Positions 48,396-56,409 of a stretch of DNA of 64,000 bases are shown here, one piece after another. Under the pieces are notes generated by a model. That model had not been told where the DNA came from. It searched no databases and was given only the letters and a program-made list of their open reading frames with translations. Source of the DNA: Streptomyces nymphaeiformis (lineage in GTDB: Bacteria > Actinomycetota > Actinomycetes > Streptomycetales > Streptomycetaceae); contig NZ_JACHJY010000006.1 of NCBI RefSeq assembly GCF_014203895.1, positions 124,001-188,000 on the forward strand, given 5' to 3'. A program made the translations under genes and the position numbers. Each line of letters starts with the position of its first letter. Within the stretch, counting starts at the first letter, position 1.

Positions 48396-50666
48396 GTGCT
48401 GGAAGCCCTGCCCACGGGGCAGCCCGCGCGACTCGTCGGCCCCTACCGGCTGCTCGCCCGCCTCGGCGCGGGCGGCATGGGCGAGGTGCACCTCGCCTGC
48501 CGGGCGGACCGGCCGACGGCCGATCCGTACGGGATGGTCGCCGTGAAGACCGTACGGGAGGACCTGGAGGTCGACGGGGACTTCAGGACCCGGTTCCGGC
48601 GGGAGATCGTGGCGGCGCGGACCGTGGACGGGCCGGGCGTGGCGCGGCTCGTGGACGCGGACGCCGACGCGCCCTCGCCGTGGCTGGCGACCGAGTACGT
48701 GCCGGGGCCTTCGCTCGCCGAGGCGGTCGTACGGTCCGGAGCGCTGCCCGTCGCGGCCGTGCGGGCGCTCGGGGTCGCCCTCGCCGGGGCGCTGGCGGAC
48801 GTGCACGCGGTGCAGGTGCTGCACCGGGACCTCAAGCCGGCGAACGTGCTGCTCGGCGCGACCGGGCCCAAGCTGATCGACTTCGGCATCGCACAGGCCT
48901 TCGAGGCGACGGCGCTGACCTCGACCGGCCTGGTGGTGGGCTCCCCCGGGTTCATGTCGCCGGAGCACCTGGTGGGGAGCCGGGCGGTGGTGCCCGCCTC
49001 GGACGTGTTCTGCCTGGGCGCGGTGCTCGCGTTCGCGGCGAGCGGCCGGGGGCCCTTCCACGACGACGAGATGGCGGCCGTGATCTACCGGATCAGCCGG
49101 GCCGAGGCCGAGCTCGGCGGGGTGCCGGAGGAGCTGCGGCCGGTCGTGGAACGCTGTCTGCGGCTCGACCCTGCCGAGCGGCCCTCGGCGGCGGAGCTGG
49201 CCGGGCTGCTGGGCGGCGGCGCTCCCGAGGTCTTTCCGTGGCCCGGCGGGGTGCTCTCGCTGCTCGCCGAGTACGGGGAGGCCGCCCGGCAGGTCGGGGA
49301 GGCGGCGGCCTCCGGCACGGGCGTCGCGGACCTGCCGACGCTCGCGCCCGTGGTGCCGTACTCCCCCACCGCCATGACCGCCCGGCCGCCCGCCGACCCG
49401 GTCGCGGGCGGGGAGCGGCGGCGTCCGTGGGGCGCGGTGGTGGCGGGTGCGGTGGCCGTGGCCGTGCTCGCGACGGCGGGCGTGGTGCTGCTGAACCGTA
49501 CGGACGAGCGGGCCGGCCCGTCGGGCGGGCCGTCCGCCGGGGCTCCGGGCACGGGCACCGGTACCGCCGCTCCGGCGACGCTGAGCCGGGTCGTCCTGCC
49601 GTACGGCGGCACGGGCCGTACCGGCGACTTCGGCACGGCGGGTACGGACCGCGCGTACCGCCCGGCGGGCTGGTCGCCCTGGACGACGAAGGTCGAGCCG
49701 GGCACCGGCGCATGCGCGCTCTCGCCGAAGGTACTGGTCTGCGCGGGTACCGGGGGCTCCGCCGTCGGGCTGCGCGCCTCGGACGGCAAGCAGTTGTGGG
49801 CGGTGCCGGGCCGGCGCGACACCTCGCCGGTGGGGCCCATGTATCCGGCGGTGGTCGACGACACCGTGTACCTGACGGACCTGGACGGGATCCACGCGTA
49901 CGGCCTCGCGGACGGCGGGGAGCGGGGCGTGATCCCGGTCCCCGACGGCGACTGGGCCGTGAAGAGCACCGATCTGGTGGACGGCGTCCTGTACTCGGCG
50001 TACTTCGGCGCGCGGGAGGACGGGAAGGGGCTCGTGACCGCCGTACGGCTCAAGGACCGCACGACGCTGTGGCGCACTCCGCTCGACGGGGTGCCGGAGC
50101 AGCTGGTGGCGGGGGCGGGGACGGTGCTCGTCCCGCTCGGCATGGACCGGGTGCTGGCGGTCGACGGCCGGTCCGGTGAGGTGGTGGCCCGGGGCCGGGA
50201 GGGCTGCGGCACCCTCACCGTCCACGCGAAGAGCGGGAGCGTGCTCTGCGCGGGCCGTGCGGACGGGGACGTGATCGTCCTGGACGCCCGGACGCTGAAG
50301 GCCCGCCGCACCCTGGCGCACGGGGTGACGACCAGGCCGGCGGTCCGCGCGGACGGGCTCGTCGCCCTGATCGACGACGGCGGGACGCTGGTCACGTACG
50401 ACCTGGGGAGCGGCCGGGAGCGGTGGCGGGCTCCGTCGGGCGAGCAGGTCTACCTCGCGGGGGACCGGGTGCTGGCGGTGGACTCGGAGGGGGTGACGTC
50501 GTATCCGGCGGCGGGCTCCTCCTCCGTGGACGACGTCAAGGACTACCAGCCCAACCCGCCCGACGACTTCCCGGCCCCGACACACGCCGGAGAGGTCCTG
50601 GCCGCCGGAGGGGCGGTGTTCCTCCGGCTCCCCGACGGCCTCGTCGTCTCCGGCTACCTGCCGTGA
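48396..50666 (+). CDS. Ser/Thr protein kinase with PQQ-type sensor domain
   Basis: 756 residues from GTG 48396. The kinase domain has GAGGMGEV, Lys51 in VAVK, HRDLKPAN (143-150) and DFG (162-164) in the usual spacing. A membrane helix (GAVVAGAVAVAVLATAGVVL, near 350) leads to an outside domain with propeller-like units (GLRASDGKQLWAVPG, VTAVRLKDRTTLWRTPL, VTYDLGSGRERWRAP). Kinase halves are highly similar to the preceding gene (WLATxYVPGPSL, PVAAVRALG, PEELRP), showing tandem duplication; the sensor halves have diverged, so the two may see different signals. It is probably co-transcribed with the preceding kinase gene. Confidence 0.93.
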   Translation: MLEALPTGQPARLVGPYRLLARLGAGGMGEVHLACRADRPTADPYGMVAVKTVREDLEVDGDFRTRFRREIVAARTVDGPGVARLVDADADAPSPWLATEYVPGPSLAEAVVRSGALPVAAVRALGVALAGALADVHAVQVLHRDLKPANVLLGATGPKLIDFGIAQAFEATALTSTGLVVGSPGFMSPEHLVGSRAVVPASDVFCLGAVLAFAASGRGPFHDDEMAAVIYRISRAEAELGGVPEELRPVVERCLRLDPAERPSAAELAGLLGGGAPEVFPWPGGVLSLLAEYGEAARQVGEAAASGTGVADLPTLAPVVPYSPTAMTARPPADPVAGGERRRPWGAVVAGAVAVAVLATAGVVLLNRTDERAGPSGGPSAGAPGTGTGTAAPATLSRVVLPYGGTGRTGDFGTAGTDRAYRPAGWSPWTTKVEPGTGACALSPKVLVCAGTGGSAVGLRASDGKQLWAVPGRRDTSPVGPMYPAVVDDTVYLTDLDGIHAYGLADGGERGVIPVPDGDWAVKSTDLVDGVLYSAYFGAREDGKGLVTAVRLKDRTTLWRTPLDGVPEQLVAGAGTVLVPLGMDRVLAVDGRSGEVVARGREGCGTLTVHAKSGSVLCAGRADGDVIVLDARTLKARRTLAHGVTTRPAVRADGLVALIDDGGTLVTYDLGSGRERWRAPSGEQVYLAGDRVLAVDSEGVTSYPAAGSSSVDDVKDYQPNPPDDFPAPTHAGEVLAAGGAVFLRLPDGLVVSGYLP

Positions 50667-50679
50667 CGCGACCGGGGCC

Positions 50680-51534
50680 TCACCCCGTCGCCGAGCGGTA
50701 CTTCCGTACCGACAGCGTCCGGAAGACCACGATGATCAGGATCGACCAGAGCAGCGAGGCCCACACCGGGTGCTGCATCGGCCACGCGTCGGAGGTGGAG
50801 ACGCCGGGGTTGCCGAAGAGGACGCGGCAGGCCTGGACGGTCGCGCTGAACGGGTTCCACTCGGCGATGGGCTGGAGCCAGGAGGGCAGGTTGCTGGAGT
50901 CCACGAACGCGTTCGAGATGAACGTGACGGGGAAGAGCCAGATCAGCCCGCCCGAGGTCGCCGCCTCGGGGGTGCGGACCGAGAGGCCGATCAGCGCGCC
51001 GATCCAGGAGAAGGCGTAACCGAGGAGGAGCAGGAGGGCGTAGGCGCCCAGCGCCTTGGGGACGCCCTCGTGGATGCGCCAGCCGACGAGGAGCGCGACG
51101 ACCGTGAGGACGACGAGGGTGAGCGTCGTCTGGACGAGATCGGCGAACGTACGGCCGGTGAGGACCGCGCCACGGGCCATCGGCAGGGAGCGGAAGCGGT
51201 CGATCAGGCCCTTGTGCATGTCGTCGGCGATGCCCGCGCCCGCCCCCGCCGTGGCGAAGGTGACGGTCTGGGCGAAGATGCCGGCCATCAGGAACTCGCG
51301 GTAGACGGCCGGCGAGGTCGAGGTGCCGATCTGCATCGAGCCGCCGAAGACGTAGCTGAACAGCACCACGAACATGATCGGCTGGATGAGCCCGAAGATG
51401 ATCACCTCGGGGATCCGGGACATCTTGATCAGGTTGCGGCGCGCGATCACGAGCGAGTCGTTCATGGACTGGACGATCCCGCCGCGCGGGCGCGGAGCGT
51501 TCAGCCCGTCGGCCGACCCCAGGACGATGGTCAC
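50680..51534 (-). CDS. ABC-2 type transporter permease (DrrB-like)
   Basis: 284 residues from GTG 51534, overlapping the ATPase stop by four bases. It has six membrane helices and the ABC-2 hallmarks: MNDSLVIARRNLIKMSRIPE at the start, IFGLIQPIMFVVLFSYVFGG, a DRFRSLPMARGAVLTGRTFAD coupling loop and WNPFSATVQACRVLF near the end. With the ATPase it makes an exporter of the daunorubicin-resistance type; the substrate is probably a drug or lipid. A possible earlier reading through the ATPase frame is rejected because that stretch is antisense-like. Confidence 0.92.
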   Translation of the reverse strand: MTIVLGSADGLNAPRPRGGIVQSMNDSLVIARRNLIKMSRIPEVIIFGLIQPIMFVVLFSYVFGGSMQIGTSTSPAVYREFLMAGIFAQTVTFATAGAGAGIADDMHKGLIDRFRSLPMARGAVLTGRTFADLVQTTLTLVVLTVVALLVGWRIHEGVPKALGAYALLLLLGYAFSWIGALIGLSVRTPEAATSGGLIWLFPVTFISNAFVDSSNLPSWLQPIAEWNPFSATVQACRVLFGNPGVSTSDAWPMQHPVWASLLWSILIIVVFRTLSVRKYRSATG

Positions 51535-52565
51535 TTCACGGCCTCCTTCCGGCTCTTCCTGTCCTTGCCGTCCTTGCCGTCCGGCGCGCTCCCGTCCTCC
51601 TCCTCGCCCCGGTCGGCCACGTGGCCGGTGAGGGAGAGGAAGACGTCGTCGAGGGTCGGGCGGCGCAGGCCGATGTCGTCGATCTCGACGCCGACGGCGT
51701 CCAGGTCGCGTATGACCTCGGCGAGCAGCTTGGCGCCGCCGGTGACGGGGACGGTGAGCTTGCGGATGTGCTCCTCGACGGAGACCTCGCCGTGGCCGAT
51801 GCCCGCCACGCCGTAGCGGGCGAGGACGTCCCGGGCACCGTCGATCATCTCGGGCTCGTGCACGACGACCTCGACGCGCTCGCCGCCCGTCTGGTCCTTG
51901 AGCTGGTCGGAGGTGCCGCGGGCGATGACCCTGCCGTGGTCGACGACGCAGATGTCGTGGGCGAGGTGGTCGGCCTCCTCCAGGTACTGGGTGGTGAGGA
52001 GCAGGGTCGTACCGCCGGAGACGAGCTCCTTGATGACCTCCCAGAGCTCCTGCCGGTTGCGCGGGTCGAGGCCGGTGGTCGGCTCGTCCATGAACATGAC
52101 CGGCGGGGAGACGACGAGCGCCGCCGCGAGGTCGAGGCGGCGGCGCATGCCCCCGGAGTACGTCCTGGCCGTGCGGTCGGCGGCGTCGGCGAGGTGGAAC
52201 CGGTCGAGCAGCTCCCCGGCCCGGGCCTTCGCGGCCTTCGCCTTCATCTGGTAGAGCTGCCCCACCATCTGGAGGTTCTCGCGGCCGGTGAGGTACTCGT
52301 CGACGGCCGCGAACTGGCCCGAGAGACCGATCGAGCGGCGGACCTCGTTGGGGTGCCGGAGGACGTCGATCCCGGCGACGACGGCCCTGCCGCTGTCGGG
52401 TCTGATCAGGGTCGTCAGGACCCGCACGGTGGTCGTCTTCCCCGCGCCGTTCGGGCCGAGGAGACCCAGGACCGTGCCCTCCGGCACGTCCAGGTCCACT
52501 CCGTCCAGTGCTCGTACGTCCCCGAAGGTCTTCACCAGACCCTCGGCGTAGATCGCGCCTGGCAT
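51531..52565 (-). CDS. ABC transporter ATP-binding protein, DrrA family
   Basis: 344 residues. Walker A GPNGAGKTTT (37-46), Q-loop SGQFAAVDEYLTGRENL, signature YSGGMRRRLDLA, Walker B VMFMDEPTTGLD and the H-loop region LLLTTQYLEEADHLA are all present. The C-terminal part (from about 225) is the DrrA-type extension with LRRPTLDDVFLSLTG, followed by a charged Lys/Asp-rich tail. It powers the permease encoded next. Long intergenic space upstream (to 52785) carries the divergent promoter for the HTH gene. Confidence 0.94.
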   Translation of the reverse strand: MPGAIYAEGLVKTFGDVRALDGVDLDVPEGTVLGLLGPNGAGKTTTVRVLTTLIRPDSGRAVVAGIDVLRHPNEVRRSIGLSGQFAAVDEYLTGRENLQMVGQLYQMKAKAAKARAGELLDRFHLADAADRTARTYSGGMRRRLDLAAALVVSPPVMFMDEPTTGLDPRNRQELWEVIKELVSGGTTLLLTTQYLEEADHLAHDICVVDHGRVIARGTSDQLKDQTGGERVEVVVHEPEMIDGARDVLARYGVAGIGHGEVSVEEHIRKLTVPVTGGAKLLAEVIRDLDAVGVEIDDIGLRRPTLDDVFLSLTGHVADRGEEEDGSAPDGKDGKDRKSRKEAVK

Positions 52566-52784
52566 GTGGATACTCCCAGGAAGATTTCGGGCTTATCCCC
52601 CCGATCCTAGGATTTCGCGGCGGCCCTCGCCCGGTGAGTCCGTGGCCCGGGGCAACCACCCGCCCCGTCCCGGCCGTCCCGGGGCGGCGGCCCGGGACAC
52701 CCGTTGGCGTGCTGTTGGCGGGCCGTTGGACCCGGGGGCGAAGCTGGGGTCCTGGCACGGAGCACGACTAACGGGGAGCACGCG

Positions 52785-53417
52785 ATGACGGTCGGCGCAC
52801 ACGGCACGAGCAGAACCAGCGGGACGAGCGGGACGGGCAGGACCGGAGGGGCGGGGGCAGCCGGGGGGACGGGCAGGACGGGCGGAGCCGGGGTGACCGG
52901 CGGGACGGGTGGAGCCGGGGTGACCGGCGGGACGGGGGCGGCGGACGACCCGGGCTGCTCCGGCTGCGCGGGCTGCGACGCGACGACCCCGTGGGCCGAG
53001 CTGGCCGCCGAGATGCGCCGCATCAAGCTCGCCACGGAGCTGAGCTACGGCAAGCTCGCGCAGCGCACCCACTACAGCCGCTCCTCCTGGGAACGGTTCC
53101 TGAACCAGAAGCAGTTGCCGACCCGGGTCGCGGTCGAGGAGTTCGCCGCGGCCGCCGGAACGGACCCGGGCCCGCTGCTGCGCCGTCTGGAGCGCTCCCT
53201 CGCGCACGAGACGGCCGCGCGGGCGGCGGCCGCCGCCGCGCACGAAGGGGTACGGGGCGGGGAGCCCGGCCTCGTCCCCGCGGTCCCGGCACCCCGGCAG
53301 GAGTCCGACCCGCTGGGCCTCGGCCGACCGCTCGGCCTGCTCGCGGCGGGGGCGCTGGTCGGCGGCGGGCTGGTGACCGTCCTCAACAGGGCGGCGCGGG
53401 GGCGCAAGGGCCTCTGA
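52785..53417 (+). CDS. XRE-type helix-turn-helix protein with repetitive N-terminus and membrane tail
   Basis: 210 residues. Residues 1-52 are a Gly/Thr/Ala low-complexity stretch with repeats of GGTGGAGVT. A Cys-rich CSGCAGC (58-64) follows, then the DNA-binding region WAELAAEMRRIKLATELSYG, LAQRTHYSRSSWERFLNQKQ at about 70-115. Near the C-terminus GLLAAGALVGGGLVTVLN could cross the membrane. Streptomycetes have many such HTH proteins with variable tails. GGGGAG lies before ATG 52785. It is divergent from the ABC exporter and could regulate it. Confidence 0.8.
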   Translation: MTVGAHGTSRTSGTSGTGRTGGAGAAGGTGRTGGAGVTGGTGGAGVTGGTGAADDPGCSGCAGCDATTPWAELAAEMRRIKLATELSYGKLAQRTHYSRSSWERFLNQKQLPTRVAVEEFAAAAGTDPGPLLRRLERSLAHETAARAAAAAAHEGVRGGEPGLVPAVPAPRQESDPLGLGRPLGLLAAGALVGGGLVTVLNRAARGRKGL

Positions 53418-53428
53418 GGCGGCGTACG

Positions 53429-53596
53429 GGGGCGGAGGGGGCGTGGGGGCAGGAGGCCCCCCGTACAGGGCGGAGGAGGCGTAGGGGCAGGAGCGCCCGT
53501 ACAGGCCGGAGGGGGCGCGCGGGGGGCAGGAGCCCCGTACAGGCGGAGGAGGCGTAGGGGCCAGGAGCCGTAGAGGCGGAGGAGGCGTGCGCGGGG
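53429..53596. repeat. Imperfect tandem repeats of about 33-38 bp
   Basis: Four to five degenerate copies built on GGCGGAGGAGGCGTAGGGGC and AGGAGCCCCGTACA lie between the convergent HTH gene and ilvA. The region is strongly purine-rich on the + strand (poly-G/GA), with no convincing gene. Confidence 0.75.
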
Positions 53597-53599
53597 GCG

Positions 53600-54829
53600 T
53601 CAGCCGAGCACCGTGTACCCGGCGTCCCGCAGCGCCTCCTCCACCTCACGGCAGTGCTCCGGGCCCTTCGTCTCCAGGTGCAGCTCGACCTCCGCCTCCG
53701 TCAGGCCCAGGCGCGGATCGGTCCGTACGTGGCTGACGTCCAGGACGTTCGCGTCGACCACCGTCAGGACCGCGAGCAGGGTCGCGAGCGCCCCCGGCCG
53801 GTCCGTGACGCGCAGCCGCAGGCTCAGGTAGCGGCCTCCGGCTGCCATGCCGTGGCGCAGGATCCGCTGGAGGAGCAGCGGGTCGACGTTCCCGCCGGAG
53901 AGGACCGCGACGACCGGCCCCTCGAAGGACTTCGGGTCGGAGAGGAGGGCCGCCACCGGGCTCGCGCCGGCCGGTTCGACCACCAGCTTGGCCCGCTCCA
54001 GGCAGAGCAGCAGCGCCGAGGAGAGCGCGTCCTCGGAGACCGTGCGTACCTCGTCGACGTACTCCTGTACCAGGGCGAACGGCACGTCGCCCGGGCGTCC
54101 GACCTTGATCCCGTCCGCCATCGTCACCGGCGAGTCGATCACCACCGGGTGCCCGGCGGCCAGCGAGGGCGGGTAGGCGGCCGCGCCCTCCGCCTGGACG
54201 CCGATCACCTTCACGTCGGGGCGCAGCGACTTCACCGCGAGCCCGATGCCGGCCGCGAGTCCGCCGCCGCCGATGCCGACGAGGACCGTCCGCACCTCGG
54301 GGCACTGCTCCAGGATCTCCAGGCCGACCGTGCCCTGACCGGCGATGATGTCGGGGTGGTCGAAGGGGTGGATGAAGACCGCGCCGGTCCTCAGGGCGTA
54401 CTCCTCCGCCGCCGCGAGCGTCTCGTCGACGACGTGGCCGTGCATCCGGACGTCGGCGCCGTACTGCCGGGTCGCCGCGACCTTCGGCAGCGGGGCGCCG
54501 ACCGGCATGAAGACGGTGGCGTGCACCCCGAGCAGTTGCGAGGCGAGCGCGACGCCCTGCGCGTGGTTGCCCGCGGAGGCCGCGACGACCCCGACCGCCC
54601 GCTCCTCGGGCCGCAGCCCGGCGATCCGTACGTACGCCCCGCGCAGTTTGAAGGAACCGGTCCGCTGGAGGTTCTCGCACTTGAGGTGGACCGGGGCCCC
54701 CACCAGCGAGGACAGATGGCGGCTGCCCTCCATCGCCGTCACCCTGGCCACCCCGGCCAGCATCTTCTGCGCCCCGCGCACGTCGTCGAGCATCAGCCGG
54801 TGCAAGGGGTGTGGCATACGGAAGCTCAT
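53600..54829 (-). CDS. ilvA: Threonine ammonia-lyase (threonine dehydratase)
   Basis: 409 residues. It converts threonine to 2-oxobutyrate and ammonia with PLP: Lys61 lies in GSFKLRGAY, SAGNHAQGVA (86-95) and the glycine loop GIGGGGLAAGIG (about 188-199) bind substrate and phosphate. The C-terminal 80 residues form a single ACT-like domain (LRVTDRPGALATLLAVLTVV), so it is the shorter class, which in streptomycetes serves isoleucine formation and threonine breakdown. The ATG at 54829 has a weak ribosome site. Divergent from the MarR gene. Confidence 0.94.
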   Translation of the reverse strand: MSFRMPHPLHRLMLDDVRGAQKMLAGVARVTAMEGSRHLSSLVGAPVHLKCENLQRTGSFKLRGAYVRIAGLRPEERAVGVVAASAGNHAQGVALASQLLGVHATVFMPVGAPLPKVAATRQYGADVRMHGHVVDETLAAAEEYALRTGAVFIHPFDHPDIIAGQGTVGLEILEQCPEVRTVLVGIGGGGLAAGIGLAVKSLRPDVKVIGVQAEGAAAYPPSLAAGHPVVIDSPVTMADGIKVGRPGDVPFALVQEYVDEVRTVSEDALSSALLLCLERAKLVVEPAGASPVAALLSDPKSFEGPVVAVLSGGNVDPLLLQRILRHGMAAGGRYLSLRLRVTDRPGALATLLAVLTVVDANVLDVSHVRTDPRLGLTEAEVELHLETKGPEHCREVEEALRDAGYTVLG

Positions 54830-54978
54830 GACAGCAAGTCTCGCAGCTCACGGCCCCCGTGGCCGCCCGGCGGGCGGGCCGCCGAACAGGTTTGCGCAGC
54901 GCAGGTACGGACCCCGGCGGGGCCGCGTACTCTGTCCCCCACCGACCGACCTCCCCCGCACGAGAGAGACCCACAGCC

Positions 54979-55506
54979 ATGCCCCATTCCCAGGACATGA
55001 CGACTGCGCTCGACCCCGGTCTCCTCGATGCCCTCCAGCACCAGGTGGCCGTCTTCGCCCGGCGCGCCGAGCAGACCCGCCTCGGCGGCACCGGCCAGCT
55101 CCGCAACTCGATGGACCGGGCGGCGTACCTCCTCCTCAACCGCCTCGACCAGGAAGGGCCGATGGGGGTGAAGGCGCTCGCGGCGGGCATGGGGATCGAC
55201 TCGTCCACCGTGACCCGCCAGGTCGCCCCGCTCGTCGACACCGGCCTGGTGAAGCGGACCTCGCACCCGGAGGACGGGCGGGCGGTCGTCCTGCAGCTCT
55301 CGCCGCGCGGCCTGGCCCGCCTGGAGGAGGTCCGCTCCTCGCGCCGCCAGCTGATGGTCGAGGTCACGGAGGGCTGGACGCCGGACGAGCGGGAGTCCTT
55401 CTGCACCCTGCTCACCCGCTTCAACACCGCCCTGTCCGCACGGCAGTCGGGGCACGCCGGCCACGCGCCGGCCGCGACCGGGAGCGAGTCCGCGCAGACC
55501 TCTTGA
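54979..55506 (+). CDS. MarR family transcriptional regulator
   Basis: 175 residues. A helical N-terminus (PGLLDALQHQVAVFARRAEQ) precedes the winged helix: GVKALAAGMGIDSSTVTRQV recognition helix and the wing RTSHPEDGRAVVLQLSPRG with the conserved Asp-x-Arg. The C-terminal dimerisation helices follow. ATG 54979 is chosen; ATG 54997 (MTTALD) is possible. It sits divergently to ilvA, 149 bp away, and may regulate itself or a neighbour. Confidence 0.93.
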   Translation: MPHSQDMTTALDPGLLDALQHQVAVFARRAEQTRLGGTGQLRNSMDRAAYLLLNRLDQEGPMGVKALAAGMGIDSSTVTRQVAPLVDTGLVKRTSHPEDGRAVVLQLSPRGLARLEEVRSSRRQLMVEVTEGWTPDERESFCTLLTRFNTALSARQSGHAGHAPAATGSESAQTS

Positions 55507-55537
55507 CCCCGCACCCGCACTGTCCTCAGATGAGGAG

Positions 55538-56008
55538 GTGCGAGAGCAGCAGCGCGGGCGGAGTGCCGAACACGCCCACCGCACCCGGGAGTTCGACGCG
55601 TTCGTGGCCGGGGCGGCGGGCCGGCTGCTGCACGCCGCGACGCTGCTCACCGCCGAGACCCGCGCCCGCAACCCGTACGCCCAGGCCCTGTTGACCACGG
55701 CGCTCGCTCATACGTACGCGGTGTGGGACCGGCTGCGCGACGAGGACCCGTACGACCTCGCGCGCCGCGATCTCGCCGCCCGCTTCGCCCGCACCGCCTG
55801 GCGCCACCACGGCGGCCAGGGCGGGGTGCTCGCCGTGCTCTCCCCGCAGGAACGCCTCGTCGTCGTCCTGCGGCTGTACGAGGGCGTCGCGGAGGAGCAG
55901 GTGGCGGCCCTGCTGGGCCTGTCGGAGCCCCGCGTCCGCGCGATCTGCGCCCGCTCGGTCGCGACGCTGAGGAGCACGGCCCGCCGGGACACCGGGGCCG
56001 CCGCATGA
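55538..56008 (+). CDS. Sigma-70 region 4-like protein
   Basis: 156 residues from GTG 55538. The N-terminal two-thirds are helical and of sigma-region-2-like character (REFDAFVAGAAGRLLHAATL, YDLARRDLAARFARTAWRHH). The C-terminus is a clear region-4 helix-turn-helix: LSPQERLVVVLRLYEGVAEE, VAALLGLSEPRVRAICARSV. This SigE-like ORF type occurs in streptomycetes as a putative RNA polymerase sigma factor. GAGGAG touches the GTG directly, so the exact start is unsure. ATGA overlap with the next small gene implies coupling. Confidence 0.78.
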   Translation: MREQQRGRSAEHAHRTREFDAFVAGAAGRLLHAATLLTAETRARNPYAQALLTTALAHTYAVWDRLRDEDPYDLARRDLAARFARTAWRHHGGQGGVLAVLSPQERLVVVLRLYEGVAEEQVAALLGLSEPRVRAICARSVATLRSTARRDTGAAA

Positions 56009-56127
56009 GCGGGTACGAGGACGCCGCGAGGAGTCGGCGCACGGCCGCCGAGTACGGCAGGCGCATGCGTGCCGCGCGGCGCCGGCGCGGGACCGCCGCG
56101 TACAGCCGGCGCGAGGTCCGCTCATGA
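56005..56127 (+). CDS. Very small basic protein (40 residues)
   Basis: ATG 56005 overlaps the stop of the sigma-like gene, and its stop overlaps the ATG of the next gene, both as ATGA. The product is strongly basic (13 Arg of 40; RRMRAARRRRGTAAY). Its first residues MSGYED echo MSRYED of the following protein. The double overlap is the main support. It could be a real peptide or only a translational bridge. Confidence 0.5.
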   Translation: MSGYEDAARSRRTAAEYGRRMRAARRRRGTAAYSRREVRS

Positions 56128-56375
56128 GCCGGTACGAGGACAAGGAGGCGGCGGTGCGGCGGTTGCTCGACACGCCGCATCCGACGGTTCCGCGGGACCT
56201 CGCGCTGCGGGCCGCCGAGCGCGGGGCCCGGCTGCGCCGGCACGCCCGGCGGGTACGGCGCGTGCTGTGGGCCCTGGGCGCGGTCGCCGCGCTCGCCTTC
56301 GTGGTGTGGGCGTCGATCACGCACCCGTGGGAGGTCCCGCCGGCGGAGACGACCCCGCCGCTCGACGGGCTGTGA
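56124..56375 (+). CDS. Small single-pass membrane protein, possible sigma partner
   Basis: 83 residues. A basic cytosolic part (residues 1-45: YEDKEAAVRRLLDTPHPTVP, then RAAERGARLRRHARRVRRV) precedes one membrane helix (LWALGAVAALAFVVWASI) and a short outside tail. The layout, a cytosolic domain plus one helix encoded after a sigma-like gene, recalls anti-sigma factors, but there is no zinc-binding HxxxCxxC motif and the cytosolic domain is small. The start overlaps the preceding small gene. Confidence 0.75.
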   Translation: MSRYEDKEAAVRRLLDTPHPTVPRDLALRAAERGARLRRHARRVRRVLWALGAVAALAFVVWASITHPWEVPPAETTPPLDGL

Positions 56376-56400
56376 CGGCCGGGAGGCCCGGCCGTCACAG
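56370..56400. terminator. Bidirectional terminator hairpin
   Basis: A perfect 14-bp stem (CTGTGACGGCCGGG and complement) with an AGG loop between the convergent small membrane protein gene and metB; it includes the stop codon of the former. Confidence 0.8.
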
Positions 56401-56409
56401 CGCGCGGGA

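Noticed and set aside
54979..55506. MarR product as repressor of the 605-619 palindrome
   Set aside because: More than 54 kb away with no supporting evidence; left unassigned.
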